Origin: Rhizobium tumorigenes
GTDB taxonomy: Bacteria; Pseudomonadota; Alphaproteobacteria; Rhizobiales; Rhizobiaceae
Reading direction: 5' to 3'
NCBI RefSeq assembly: GCF_003240565.2
Contig: NZ_CP117255.1
Location: 2,958,501 to 3,022,500, forward strand
Length of the DNA: 64,000 nt
Part shown: positions 8,445 through 19,670 of the stretch, piece after piece
Numbering within the stretch: position 1 is the first letter of the stretch
How the letters are laid out: each line of letters starts with the position of its first letter
Translations under genes and position numbers: made by a program
Notes under the pieces: model-generated
Seen by the model: the letters and a program-made list of their open reading frames with translations, nothing else
Databases searched by the model: none
What the model was told of the DNA's origin: nothing

Positions 8445-9053
8445 TCAGGCTGTGGTGATCAGATTGTTCAGGCCGAGCGTGGCCGTCCGCGATGTCAGCG
8501 CGCCGCCGTACGTCACCTCGACCGCCGAGCTGATGTCCTCGATGTCCATGACGTCGCCCGTCGTGTAGTTGCCGAAGATTACCCAGTAGTTTGGATGCGG
8601 CGTGAAGACGGCCGTCATGTTCGGAGCCGCCTGGACGGCGTGGGTCCCGGATCCCGCCATGCCGATGCCGACAGACGTGTAGTTGGGCTGGACGTTGGAC
8701 AGCTGCTGGATCGTCAGGGAGCCGATTGCACCCGTACCGGCAGGATTGGCGAAGGTGGTGGCACCGAAACTGTCTTGCGTCAGCTGCACGACGTTCTGCC
8801 CGTTCGGATCGGCTGCGACATTCTGTGTCGCGGCAAAGTTGATGCCGGGCTGCAACAGGCCAGTCTCCGACCAGACAAAGCTGTAGTCGAGGCCCCAGGT
8901 GAAGGTGACTTTGCTGGACACAGCCGTCGGCCGGGCGAACCAGGCCAGCGAAAAGATGTTGCCGGGGATGGTCATCGGTGGTGGCTTCTGGAAGATCGCG
9001 AAGCTGCCGGACATCTGCGAGTTATTGATGCATGTCAGAGAGTAAGTCGTCAT
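8445..9053 (-). CDS. RhiA-like protein
   Basis: The 202-residue protein starts MTTYSLTCINNSQMSG and contains FSLAWFARP, FTWGLDYSFVWSETG, GIGMAGSGTHAVQAAPN and FTPHPNYWVIFGNY. From memory this pattern corresponds to RhiA, the abundant rhizosphere-expressed protein of Rhizobium leguminosarum and its relatives in plant- and soil-associated bacteria. There is no signal peptide and the biochemical function of the family is unknown. Here there is no rhiR/rhiI quorum-sensing pair; an AraC-type regulator lies upstream on the same strand. The RhiA assignment needs an alignment. Confidence 0.65.
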   Translation of the reverse strand: MTTYSLTCINNSQMSGSFAIFQKPPPMTIPGNIFSLAWFARPTAVSSKVTFTWGLDYSFVWSETGLLQPGINFAATQNVAADPNGQNVVQLTQDSFGATTFANPAGTGAIGSLTIQQLSNVQPNYTSVGIGMAGSGTHAVQAAPNMTAVFTPHPNYWVIFGNYTTGDVMDIEDISSAVEVTYGGALTSRTATLGLNNLITTA

Positions 9054-9095
9054 TGTCGTCGCCTTTCGTTTCGGGAAGATCCCCTGTGATCAAGA

Positions 9096-9131
9096 GGCCG
9101 GCACCGCCCAGGGGAGGATGCGGTGCCGGCC
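9096..9131 (-). terminator. Intercistronic hairpin between the two RhiA-region genes
   Basis: GGCCGGCACCGC (9096-9107) pairs perfectly with GCGGTGCCGGCC (9120-9131) around a 12-base loop. It lies between the two RhiA-region genes. It lacks a clear U-tract and may set unequal expression of the two genes through mRNA stability. Confidence 0.55.
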
Positions 9132-9216
9132 CGCCTCGCCACTCCAGTCGTGCGGAGCATGGAGACAGCAAGGATGCCCGGCTCGGTGGCGGAACCCGGG
9201 CAATCGGAAATTGCGG

Positions 9217-9864
9217 CTAGCCGAGCTGGACGATTTCGTCCGTCACTCCGACAGAGATCTCTGCGGTTGCGAGCGGACCGCTGCTCGAGGTCCCCGGCTG
9301 GAACGTCACCTGCCGCGGCTGGCTGACATCGGAGACAGGCGGTGGCGGCAGCTGAAAGGCAGTACCAAACGACACCGTTGCAACGGGAGACATGTCGGGC
9401 GTCAGGGTGAGTACTGCTTGGCCGATCGCTGGCCGAACCAGGATCGAGCCTGGACCCACCACCAGACCAATTTTTATGCCAGGAGGGACCGCGGAGGTGA
9501 TCGACACCTGGATGCTGTCTGCTGGGCCGCCGGCAGCCGGACTGATGGTGAAGGCGCCGGCTGCCCATTCGATGGCTACGATATCACCAAGCGCAACTGC
9601 GGTACCGGGCGAGGTGACGGGGCTAGCTCCGGCCGTGACAGCAAACAACGACAGCGCACCGCTACCGCCTTGCCATGTCAACGTTGTCGATTGCCCTTTA
9701 CCTGTCGCAGCGGAGACCAGAGCCACAAGGGTCTGGGCTTTGGCGTCCAGATTTGTCAGTATCGGTGAATAGACATTGAAATAGTTTTGCCCCGGAAGGC
9801 TGGAGTCGTTGGTGGCCTTCAGCTCGAATGTGGTGCCGGCGCTCGCTTGTGCATCGATCGACAT
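9217..9864 (-). CDS. Hypothetical protein, possibly a distant RhiA-like paralogue
   Basis: The start is set at ATG 9864 because ACAGGAAACG lies just upstream; the ATG at 9885 has no such site. The 215-residue product is almost free of charge, rich in Ala, Gly, Thr, Ser and Val, has no signal peptide, and contains the proline run LPPPPVSDVSQP. Its opening FELKATNDSSLPGQNYFNVYS and its closing strands resemble the layout of the downstream RhiA-like protein (a short N-terminal strand, a central beta-rich region, a V-x-F-x-P strand pattern). The relation is my inference from layout, not from clear identity. Confidence 0.5.
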   Translation of the reverse strand: MSIDAQASAGTTFELKATNDSSLPGQNYFNVYSPILTNLDAKAQTLVALVSAATGKGQSTTLTWQGGSGALSLFAVTAGASPVTSPGTAVALGDIVAIEWAAGAFTISPAAGGPADSIQVSITSAVPPGIKIGLVVGPGSILVRPAIGQAVLTLTPDMSPVATVSFGTAFQLPPPPVSDVSQPRQVTFQPGTSSSGPLATAEISVGVTDEIVQLG

Positions 9865-10011
9865 TGTATCGTTTCCTGTCGCCATTGGTTTGAGAACAAT
9901 TGATTGCTTCGGCTTTCTCGGTTGTTGCTGTGGATACTAGCGATCCTCTCCTGGTTGTCCTTGGATGCCCGTCCCGCAAACTTGGACAGGCGTCCCAAAT
10001 CACGGACCGCG

Positions 10012-11094
10012 TCAGCCGGTGCCAAGCATGAGAAGCCAGTCGGAGAAAGAGGGGACGGGACCCGGCGGGAACTTCAGGCCGTTTAAACTGCTGTCGCCGG
10101 CGCGCGCCGCCGCCCTGATGTCGCGCGGGGATTGCCCGAAGGTCTGCCGAAACAGCCGGCTGAAATGCGCCTCGTCGGAAAAACCCATCTCATAGGAAAT
10201 GTCGGCGATCCTGGTGTCTGCGCGTCGAGGGTCGGCAAGCGCCTGCAGGGAGCGCCGCAATCGCCGGCCGCGAATGTAGGTGTCGACACCGCCGCTCGCC
10301 TCGAACTGCCGATAGAGCTGACTGCGGGAGACGCCGATCTCGCGCGCCAGCCGCGAGGCTGTCAGGTCTGCCCGGTCGATATTCTCCTCGATATGACGGC
10401 GCAGCCGCCGGCCGAGATCGCCCCTCGTCTTTACCGACGAAACCACGGGAACGGTCCCCAGGCACCAGCCGAGCAGGTCGGGAAAGCAGGCACCGAGGGC
10501 ATTGACCTCGAGCGCGCTGAAATAACGGGAGGCGTTGGAGAGGCTTTCGAGGATACCCCGCAGGAAAATAGCCATTGCGGTGTCGCCATGGAAAACGCGG
10601 CACGGCATTGGCGACAGGGACGCCACGGCACTGGGCAAACCAGCGCGCGGAACGATCAGATGCAGCGCATCAGCCGCCACCATGGCAAAACGCATCGGCG
10701 AGGAAAGGTCGACGACCGTAACGTCTCCCGGTCGCAACCGCCTCGCCTTGCCGCCGACAGCAATCCCTCCGCTCAACACCGAGGAGACCACGACATGGTC
10801 GAAATCGTCCGAGCAGACCCGCCGATGGTCACGAAGAAAGCGCCCGCTGCCCGCAAAGCTGCGGCAAAGCAGGAACGTCCCGAAATGCTGGACAAGAAGA
10901 TCGGCCTTGAACCCGGTGGGGGGAATTTGCTGGGTCTGCGTGGCTTCGAACAGCGTGGCGAGAACTGAACGCCAGGCGGCAAAGGGTGCATCGTTGTCAG
11001 CCGTGGAAAAGCGAAAGCCGGCGACCTCGCCTTGCCCTGCGGCATGGGACAGCGGTTGTGGTCCTGGTGCCACGGCCTGATTCCAAGGGATCAT
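10012..11094 (-). CDS. AraC family transcriptional regulator
   Basis: The 360-residue protein has an N-terminal ligand/dimerisation region of the AraC-binding type (about residues 45-215) and a C-terminal double helix-turn-helix (about 240-345). The latter shows LAREIGVSRSQLYRQF and the conserved DISYEMGFSDEAHFSRLFRQ with GQSPRDIR. A 15-25 residue tail follows. It lies directly upstream of, and in the same direction as, the RhiA-like genes, with about 150 bases before the next start, so it is the obvious candidate regulator of that cassette. No inducer can be predicted. Confidence 0.88.
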   Translation of the reverse strand: MIPWNQAVAPGPQPLSHAAGQGEVAGFRFSTADNDAPFAAWRSVLATLFEATQTQQIPPTGFKADLLVQHFGTFLLCRSFAGSGRFLRDHRRVCSDDFDHVVVSSVLSGGIAVGGKARRLRPGDVTVVDLSSPMRFAMVAADALHLIVPRAGLPSAVASLSPMPCRVFHGDTAMAIFLRGILESLSNASRYFSALEVNALGACFPDLLGWCLGTVPVVSSVKTRGDLGRRLRRHIEENIDRADLTASRLAREIGVSRSQLYRQFEASGGVDTYIRGRRLRRSLQALADPRRADTRIADISYEMGFSDEAHFSRLFRQTFGQSPRDIRAAARAGDSSLNGLKFPPGPVPSFSDWLLMLGTG

Positions 11095-11649
11095 AAATCA
11101 TAGGATTACAATCCTACTTCATGGATATCAAGGGTAGTATTTAAAATAATTGCAATTCAAGGTAATTGATGAGGGGTCGCCAGTCGTGAGACCGCCGCCT
11201 GTGGCTTAATCCGGGAGGGTTCAACTTCTCATTTTAGGAAAATGGCGATTGAGCATTGCTTTCAGCGTATTGCGCCAAACCACGGACAACACTTAGACGA
11301 AAAGTATTTCTATAAGCGCCAGCTAGACCGGGGATAGGATTTAGGTCCTGCCACACGAATGATGGAGTTTCTGCAGGAGAGGCATGAAAAAAGAACTCCT
11401 GCTTCCGAAACTCTTTGTCCGGCCCTGACGTACCCACACCTGCGGTAGAAACACTCACGGAGACACGTATTGAAAACCGGTATTTTTCTTTTGAGCATTT
11501 CCACGGTGATGTGTTGGGGACTGGCGTTTTACATGGTTTACCGCACGCACTAGTTATGGGAATGGGAGGTCTGCGGCAGGGTGCGGAAGCACCGCCGCCA
11601 TGGCCCTCCGCAGAGCCGCCACCACAGATGGTAGAAGCCCTCGGAACGA
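11095..11649. other. 555-base stretch without a confident gene
   Basis: This stretch is less G+C-rich than its neighbours. It holds the AraC-gene upstream region (A+T-rich around 11095-11165) and an imperfect inverted repeat near 11569-11625 (TCTGCGG with CCGCAGA). On the reverse strand an open tail to 11234 reads like protein (HASPAETPSFVWQDLNP), but it has no good start and overlaps another short frame (11310-11504). It may be a decayed gene. Confidence 0.4.
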
Positions 11650-12051
11650 CTACTTCTCGACCAGTTTCAACGTCTTGTCGAAAACCTTCAACACCTGACG
11701 CAGATCGTGCCCGCGCTTCAATATCATGCCGTTTGTGTTGATGACGGCATAGGCGCCCTGCTTGGCGGCAAGCTTCGGGTCCTTTTCGATGCGAAACAAC
11801 GGCAACTCGCCGGAGCGCTTGAAAACCGAGAAAATCGCTTTTTCCTTGGTGTGGTCGATGGCGTAGTCGCGCCACTCGTTCTCGCCCACCATTCGACCGT
11901 AGATCCACAGTATCGCATCCAGCTCCCGCCTGTGAAACGTCACTGGCAGGATATCCTTGCTCTGTTTATATTGAGTAATATCGACGACAACGGAAGAGTT
12001 GCTATCGACGCTGTTGCTTTGGCCGCGTCGCAAATCCGGCTGATCAGTCAT
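11650..12051 (-). CDS. DUF2794 family protein
   Basis: The start is set at ATG 12051, preceded by GAGGAATTG, giving 133 residues. The core contains FHRRELDAILWIYGRMVGENEWRDYAIDH, then FSVFKRSGELPLFRIEKDPKL and AYAVINTNGMILKRGHDL, the recognisable DUF2794 sequence found almost only in Rhizobiales and related alphaproteobacteria. It is cytosolic and of unknown function. It is probably a single-gene unit. Confidence 0.85.
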   Translation of the reverse strand: MTDQPDLRRGQSNSVDSNSSVVVDITQYKQSKDILPVTFHRRELDAILWIYGRMVGENEWRDYAIDHTKEKAIFSVFKRSGELPLFRIEKDPKLAAKQGAYAVINTNGMILKRGHDLRQVLKVFDKTLKLVEK

Positions 12052-12204
12052 CAATTCCTCGAAGCCTCCGCCCATGACAGCAGAGTGACAGTGTCGCCCC
12101 GCCGCGATAAAATTGCAAGATGCCGCGCGTCCGGATTTGCGCCAGCGGCGTTCTCACTTGGCGTCCAGCCCAAAATGCAATTCAACAGCGGAGATTTAGC
12201 ACTT

Positions 12205-12948
12205 CTAGTCGTCGGCACCCACCGTCATGACGGTTGCGCCGATGATGGCTGCCGGATCTCCCGTTGCCGTCGACGATTGCAGCATGATGGCAAGTCCCTT
12301 GCGGCCGGCCTTGTCCATTACGTTCGCAGGCAATGTCAGGTGCATCGGCTTGCCCTCCCACATGCCGACAGTCTCAACGTCCGAAACGCTGTGCATGTAG
12401 GCGATCTGCTGGCCGGTATTCTCGCCCTTGGTAACGTCAACGCGCTGTTCACGGTCGAAATAGGCAATCACCACATTGGCCTTGCCCAGGCCGGCCGCGA
12501 TGTCGATTTCCAGCTCGTCGCCCTTCATCGCGGCACTGACCGGAACGGTCAGTCCCTGTCCGGCACGCGAAAGGTCATCCAGCTTGACGTTGATAGCCCC
12601 GAGATCGGCACCGTTCAGATGATCCCTGCCATTCAGCACCGCCTGCGGCGTGTAGACGCTGCTGCGGCCGAGTGTCCGCGCATAGGCATATTGCCGGGCG
12701 GTATTGTCCTTGGACGACATGGTGTCGTTCCAGCCGAGATAATTCCAGTAGTCGACGTGATAGGCGAGCGCCACGACATTGCCCTGCTCGATCAGCTGCT
12801 TCAGCGCGGCGTCGGCCGGCGGACAGGAGGCGCAGCCCTGCGAGGTGAAGAGCTCGACGACGCCCTTCAGTTTGCCCAAGTCCTGGGCATGCGCCGCGCC
12901 CGCCAACGCGACACCGGCCAGCAGGGATATCAGGAACCGATGGGACAT
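12205..12948 (-). CDS. DUF1223 family secreted thioredoxin-like protein
   Basis: ATG 12948 is taken as start because it begins a signal peptide (hydrophobic about residues 5-18, cleavage near AHA-QD at 21-22) and has AGAGG upstream. The mature 225-residue protein opens with VVELFTSQGCASCPPAD, placing a CxxC (Cys39, Cys42) at the thioredoxin-fold position typical of DUF1223. Later conserved stretches are YHVDYWNYLGW and VYTPQAVLNG. The family is periplasmic and uncharacterised; a redox role is an inference from the CxxC. The gene stands alone upstream of aconitase on the same strand. Confidence 0.87.
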   Translation of the reverse strand: MSHRFLISLLAGVALAGAAHAQDLGKLKGVVELFTSQGCASCPPADAALKQLIEQGNVVALAYHVDYWNYLGWNDTMSSKDNTARQYAYARTLGRSSVYTPQAVLNGRDHLNGADLGAINVKLDDLSRAGQGLTVPVSAAMKGDELEIDIAAGLGKANVVIAYFDREQRVDVTKGENTGQQIAYMHSVSDVETVGMWEGKPMHLTLPANVMDKAGRKGLAIMLQSSTATGDPAAIIGATVMTVGADD

Positions 12949-13108
12949 GGGGCAACACCTCTTCCAGACCTTGTTAGCCAAAATCCTCGGCCCGCATCAA
13001 GCCTGATAAATCTGAAACAAGAGATAATGGCTTGCAGGAGCCACGCAAAGTCACGAACGGGTGAGGCAAGGCGACAACCGCGGGCAACGATACACTTCAC
13101 CGTGACAG

Positions 13109-13148
13109 AACAACGCCGCCGGAGATTTCTCTCCGGCGGCGTTGTTTT
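13109..13148 (-). terminator. Terminator of acnA
   Basis: A near-perfect 17-base stem with a TTTC loop spans 13109-13146 (core CAACGCCGCCGGAGA with TCTCCGGCGGCGTTG). It starts 18 bases past the acnA stop. In the reverse direction the 3' side continues GTTGTTCTGT, a weak U-rich tail; on the forward strand it ends in TTTT, so it may act in both directions. Confidence 0.88.
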
Positions 13149-13165
13149 GTGGCCTGTGTTGCCTA

Positions 13166-15856
<2,691 letters not shown>

Positions 15857-16125
15857 GAGAGACCCCGTTTCTGATAGCCAACACAGTCGTGTGGACGCCT
15901 ATGCACGTAATGCACATCAGGATGCGGGTACGGCCATTTCCGCTGTCCGCACGTGAGGTTGCTTTGGAAACAACCGCAAGTTCGGCGCTAGGATGAAGTT
16001 CACGCCGACCGCTGGCGTGGTTGCAGGTCTTATAGATAATTTCCAAAAAACTTGCCATAGCAGGCAAGCCCAAAATCGGACAATTTTTTGCACATGCGTC
16101 GTGCCAACCGGGAAAGCCTCCAGCC

Positions 16126-16764
16126 ATGCATCTGAGTGCCGAAAACCTGGCTGCCAGACGCGGCGAGGATCTGATTTTCGTTAACATTTCCTTTCACTTG
16201 GGAGCCGGCGAGGCACTGATATTAACCGGCCCGAACGGCTCCGGAAAATCGACCCTCCTGCGCGTCGTTGCCGGTCTTCTGGCGGCCGAAAAGGGCAGGA
16301 TCGTCTTCGTCGGCGGGAAGGGTGAGCAGGAGCACCCGGTGGGCGAAGTCAGCCATTATTTCGGCCACCGCAACGCGATGAAAAACGAGCTTACCGTCGC
16401 CGAGAACCTCTCCTTCTGGCGCTCTTTCCTCGGGTCTGATGGCGGGGTGCCCGTGGAGGAAGCAGCCGAGGCCGTCGGCCTTTCCGCCATCATGCACCTG
16501 CCGTTCGGCTACCTCTCCGCCGGCCAGCAGCGCCGGCTGGCCTTCGCCAAGCTGCTCGTCGCCCACCGCCCGGTCTGGATCCTCGACGAACCCACGGCAG
16601 CCCTCGACGCCAGCGCCGACCTCCTGTTTGCCGACCTGATCACCAAGCACCAGCAGCGCGGCGGCATTGTCCTCGCCGCCACCCACCAGCCCCTCGGACT
16701 CAGCAACGCGCGCGATCTGGCAATGACCGGATTTGCCGGTGTGGATGAGGGAGTATGGGGTTGA
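16126..16764 (+). CDS. ccmA: Heme exporter ATP-binding protein CcmA
   Basis: The 212-residue ABC ATPase has Walker A GPNGSGKST (35-43), signature LSAGQQRRLAFAK (about 130) and Walker B WILDEPTAALD (about 148-158). The length and the short C-terminus fit CcmA, and ccmB, C, D and G follow. CcmA works with CcmB to release holo-CcmE from the CcmC-heme complex during cytochrome c maturation. The region upstream includes a small hairpin around CTTGCC/GGCAAG near 16050-16067. A 340-base mosaic repeat separates it from ccmB, unlike the usual tight ccmAB arrangement. Confidence 0.96.
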   Translation: MHLSAENLAARRGEDLIFVNISFHLGAGEALILTGPNGSGKSTLLRVVAGLLAAEKGRIVFVGGKGEQEHPVGEVSHYFGHRNAMKNELTVAENLSFWRSFLGSDGGVPVEEAAEAVGLSAIMHLPFGYLSAGQQRRLAFAKLLVAHRPVWILDEPTAALDASADLLFADLITKHQQRGGIVLAATHQPLGLSNARDLAMTGFAGVDEGVWG

Positions 16765-16786
16765 TGGTCTCGAGTTTGCAGCAAGC

Positions 16787-16953
16787 TGCCCCCCTCTGTC
16801 ACTACGTGACATCTCCCCCACAAGGGGGGAGATCATTCTTTTCCCTTGCCAGTCCTCCACGCGATCGCAAGTCTTTGGTTGTCAAAAGCAGCCACGACCG
16901 CCCGATCTCCCTCATTGTGCGGGAGATGTCACCGAAGGTGACAGAGGGGGGTA
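16787..16953. repeat. RIME-like mosaic palindromic element between ccmA and ccmB
   Basis: Two half-elements face each other: CCCCCTCTGTCACTACGTGA with CATCTCCC from about 16789, and GGGAGATGTC ACCGAAGGTG then ACAGAGGGGG ending near 16950. Each half has internal palindromes (GTCAC/GTGAC; TCCCCCACAAGGGGGGA). A second copy lies inside ftsY at 22019-22211. The organisation fits the rhizobial intergenic mosaic elements (RIME). The stretch from 16954 to 17104 holds no gene. Confidence 0.85.
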
Positions 16954-17104
16954 GCCCTCCTCACCATAGAAGCTTCGGCGTAGCTCCCGAGACGGCCAGC
17001 CTGCCTTTCATCAGCGCTCGTCAAAACGATCAGTTGCATCAATCAAAAGCAACGCAAGGCGGCACGCCGACACAGTACGATCTGCACGACGACGGAGGCA
17101 CCCG

Positions 17105-17764
17105 ATGATCGCTCTCTTTCTTCGCGACCTCAAGCTTTCCGTTCGCTCTGGCGGCGGTGCGCTGATCGGGGTGCTGTTCTTTCTGACCGTCGTTGCCGTA
17201 ATCCCCTTCGGTGTCGGGCCTGACCTGAAACTTCTGGCCCGCATCGGACCGGCCATCGTCTGGATCGGCGCCCTGCTGTCGGCGCTGCTCGGCCTCGACC
17301 GGCTGTTCCAGGCGGAGCGCGATGACGGCTCCCTCGATCTGCTGTTGATGCAGGAAACGCCGCTGGTGCTGACCGTACTCGTCAAATGCGCAGCCCACTG
17401 GACAGCCACCGGGCTGCCGCTGGTGATCGCCTCGCCGCTGCTCGGGCTGTTCATGAACATGAGCGAGACGGCGATCGGCGCCACCATGCTGACGTTGCTG
17501 GTCGGTTCCCCGGCCATCACGCTGATCGGCGCGGTCGGGGCTGCGGTGGCCGTTGCCCTGCCGCGCGGTGGATTGCTGGTGTCGATCCTGATCCTGCCGT
17601 TGGCTATCCCGGTGCTGATCTTCGGTGTTTCCGCCACCTATGCCGCCGTCGAAGGCCCGGCGCCGTTCCTGCCGCCGTTCCTGATCCTCATCGCCCTGAC
17701 GCTGTTCTTCGCGGTCCTCGGACCGGCCGCAGCAGCCCTGGCGCTCAGGAGCACGCCGGATTGA
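17105..17764 (+). CDS. ccmB: Heme exporter permease CcmB
   Basis: The 219-residue integral membrane protein has six predicted hydrophobic segments and the family sequence: FFLTVVAVIPFGVGPD near the start, LSALLGLDRLFQAERDDGSLDLL, and LPLAIPVLIFG. CcmB is the membrane partner of CcmA in the CcmABCD complex that loads heme onto CcmE and releases it. The gene starts at ATG 17105, 340 bases after ccmA, and is followed by ccmC after 58 bases. The long spacer may carry its own promoter or depend on read-through. Confidence 0.96.
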   Translation: MIALFLRDLKLSVRSGGGALIGVLFFLTVVAVIPFGVGPDLKLLARIGPAIVWIGALLSALLGLDRLFQAERDDGSLDLLLMQETPLVLTVLVKCAAHWTATGLPLVIASPLLGLFMNMSETAIGATMLTLLVGSPAITLIGAVGAAVAVALPRGGLLVSILILPLAIPVLIFGVSATYAAVEGPAPFLPPFLILIALTLFFAVLGPAAAALALRSTPD

Positions 17765-17822
17765 TCGGCTTGCCAGCAGCCTTTGAATTGCAGGCTTCAC
17801 AATATCGCGCTAAGGAAAATCG

Positions 17823-18584
17823 ATGAGCGAAGTCAGCCCGACACTGAGCCGGTTTTCCGATCTGGCCAACCCGACCCGGTTTCTGGCGCTGGCAAGCCGC
17901 GTCATTCCGTGGCTGGCTGCGCTGACGGCGATCATTTCGGCCATCGGCCTCACCCTCTGTTTCTCGACGGATGCGGACTATCAGCAGGGCGACACCGTGC
18001 GGATCATGTACATCCACGTGCCGGCCGCCTGGCTGTCGATGATGTGCTATACGGTGATGAGCGTGGCTGCCATCGGCACGCTGGTCTGGCGCCATCCGCT
18101 GGCCGATGTTGCTGCCAAGGCCGCAGCCCCGCTCGGCGCCGCCTTCACCCTGCTGGCGCTGGTGACTGGCTCGCTCTGGGGCAAGCCGATGTGGGGCACC
18201 TACTGGGTCTGGGATGCCCGCCTGACCGCTGTCTTCATCCTGTTCCTGATGTATCTCGGCCTGATAGCGCTCAATCGCGCCATCGACGATCCCTCGCGCG
18301 GTGCGCGGGTGAGCGCAGTACTGATCCTCGTCGGCTTCGTCAACATTCCCATCATCAAGTTTTCGGTCGAGTGGTGGAACACGCTGCACCAGTCGGAAAG
18401 CATCATGCGGCTGGACGGCCCGACCATCGCGCCGGAATTTCTCTGGCCGCTGTTCGTCATGGCGCTGGCCTTTACGCTGCTATTCTTCACGCTGCACCTG
18501 ATGGCGATCCGCAACGAGATCTGGCGCCGCCGCATAGCCGCCCAGCGCCGCCTTGCCGCCCGCATGGCAAGCCGGGAGGGCTGA
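17823..18584 (+). CDS. ccmC: Heme transporter CcmC
   Basis: The 253-residue protein carries the tryptophan-rich heme-handling motif WGTYWVWD (124-131) and six membrane segments. The flanking histidines are in [10 protein letters not shown] (His65) and in a later periplasmic loop (WWNTLHQ). CcmC binds heme in the periplasm together with CcmE. The start ATG 17823 follows AAGGAAAATCG. The gene is followed by ccmD after four bases, so they are cotranscribed and probably coupled. Confidence 0.97.
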   Translation: MSEVSPTLSRFSDLANPTRFLALASRVIPWLAALTAIISAIGLTLCFSTDADYQQGDTVRIMYIHVPAAWLSMMCYTVMSVAAIGTLVWRHPLADVAAKAAAPLGAAFTLLALVTGSLWGKPMWGTYWVWDARLTAVFILFLMYLGLIALNRAIDDPSRGARVSAVLILVGFVNIPIIKFSVEWWNTLHQSESIMRLDGPTIAPEFLWPLFVMALAFTLLFFTLHLMAIRNEIWRRRIAAQRRLAARMASREG

Positions 18585-18588
18585 GCCG

Positions 18589-18759
18589 ATGGACCATGCC
18601 TTCTACGTCTATGGCTCCTACGGCTTTGCCGCACTGACCGTGATCGCACTCATCGGCTGGACCTGGATCGACGGTCGCCTGCGTCGCCGCGAGCTGGCGG
18701 CGCTGGAAGCCTCCGGCATCCACCGGCGCTCGCAGCGCAACAAGGAAGTCACATCCTGA
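18589..18759 (+). CDS. ccmD: Heme exporter protein CcmD
   Basis: The start is ATG 18589, four bases after the ccmC stop, giving a 56-residue product. It has a short periplasmic head ([11 protein letters not shown]), one membrane helix (about residues 11-27, [15 protein letters not shown]) and a basic, charged cytoplasmic tail ([13 protein letters not shown]). This is the full CcmD layout. CcmD stabilises the CcmABC-CcmE complex. Its stop codon shares a base with the start of ccmG (TGATG). Confidence 0.93.
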   Translation: MDHAFYVYGSYGFAALTVIALIGWTWIDGRLRRRELAALEASGIHRRSQRNKEVTS

Positions 18760-19370
18760 TGGCGGAAAGCACCGATCAGGACCCGGCGCCAAAGTCGCGC
18801 GGTCTCGGCCGCTATGCCGCAGCCCTGCTGCCGCTGCTGGTGTTCGGGGTGATTGCCGGCACGGCTGGCAAGATGCTCTACGACCAGGATTTTCACGGCA
18901 AGGACATCGCCACGATTCCCTCGGCCCTGATTGGCCGAAGGGCGCCGTCGCTGGCGCTGCCGCCACTCGATGGCGCCAATCTGCCGGCGCTGACGGATGC
19001 GGCGATCAAGGGCAAACTGACGCTGGTCAACGTCTTTGCGTCCTGGTGCATTCCCTGCCGCGAGGAACATCCGCTGCTGAAGGAGCTGGCGAAAGACGGG
19101 CGGCTGAATGTGGTTGCCATCAACTACAAGGACCAGCCGGAGAACGCCTTGCGCTTCCTCGGCGAACTCGGCAACCCTTTCAAGGCGATCGGCATCGATC
19201 CGAAGGGCGCAGCCGCAATCGACTGGGGCGTCTACGGCATCCCCGAATCCTACCTCGTCGCCCCCGACGGCACCATCCTCTACAAGCGGGTTGGCCCCTT
19301 CGACGCTCTCAGCCTGAAGGAAGGCCTCTACCCGGCCATCGACAAGGCACTGGGCAAGCCTGGTTCGTAG
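18759..19370 (+). CDS. ccmG: Thiol:disulfide interchange protein CcmG (DsbE)
   Basis: The 203-residue protein has an N-terminal membrane anchor (about residues 18-38) and a periplasmic thioredoxin fold with the active site ASWCIPC (Cys97, Cys100). It also has the CcmG-specific GIPESYLV and the acidic segment around YGIDPKG-type residues. It reduces apocytochrome c cysteines before heme ligation. It overlaps the ccmD stop by one base. The remaining maturation genes (ccmE, F, H, I) are not in this window. Confidence 0.95.
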   Translation: MAESTDQDPAPKSRGLGRYAAALLPLLVFGVIAGTAGKMLYDQDFHGKDIATIPSALIGRRAPSLALPPLDGANLPALTDAAIKGKLTLVNVFASWCIPCREEHPLLKELAKDGRLNVVAINYKDQPENALRFLGELGNPFKAIGIDPKGAAAIDWGVYGIPESYLVAPDGTILYKRVGPFDALSLKEGLYPAIDKALGKPGS

Positions 19371-19460
19371 GGTCACCAGACGCCCGCCGTCGGTCATTAA
19401 CCCGCGCGGCGGGCCACCAGTAGCACCTGGCAACAATCCAAAGTTGAGCCGCCTCCCTCT

Positions 19461-19606
19461 CCTCCCTCATCCCTGTGCTTGTCACAGGGATCCAGTGGCG
19501 CCGCGTCTGCGGCGCGGGGGAACATGACTATGCAAGGGTGTCATTCACCGCGCAGACGCGCGGTGGCTGGATTCCTGTGACGAGCACAGGAATGAGGAGG
19601 GTGGGG
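19461..19606. repeat. Large inverted repeat, family 2, copy 1
   Basis: The left arm CCTCATCCCTGTGCTTGTCA with CAGGGATCCAG mirrors the right arm CTGGATTCCTGTGACGAGCA with CAGGAATGAGG, and an inner pair CGCGTCTGCG/CGCAGACGCG adds to the stem. The whole could fold into one long hairpin. A second full copy lies at 34146-34299 and a half copy near 33991. It sits between the convergent ccmG and DUF2585 genes. The 19371-19670 spacer holds nothing else recognisable. Confidence 0.85.
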
Positions 19607-19670
19607 GTAACTATTTGAAAACGTTATCTCACAGCGCTGTTTGCCAGGCCTACAGCTCTACCTGCCAGAC

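Noticed and set aside
17030..17045. FNR/FixK box near ccmB (TTGCATCAATCAA)
   Set aside because: The spacing does not fit TTGAT-N4-ATCAA and one half-site is mismatched.
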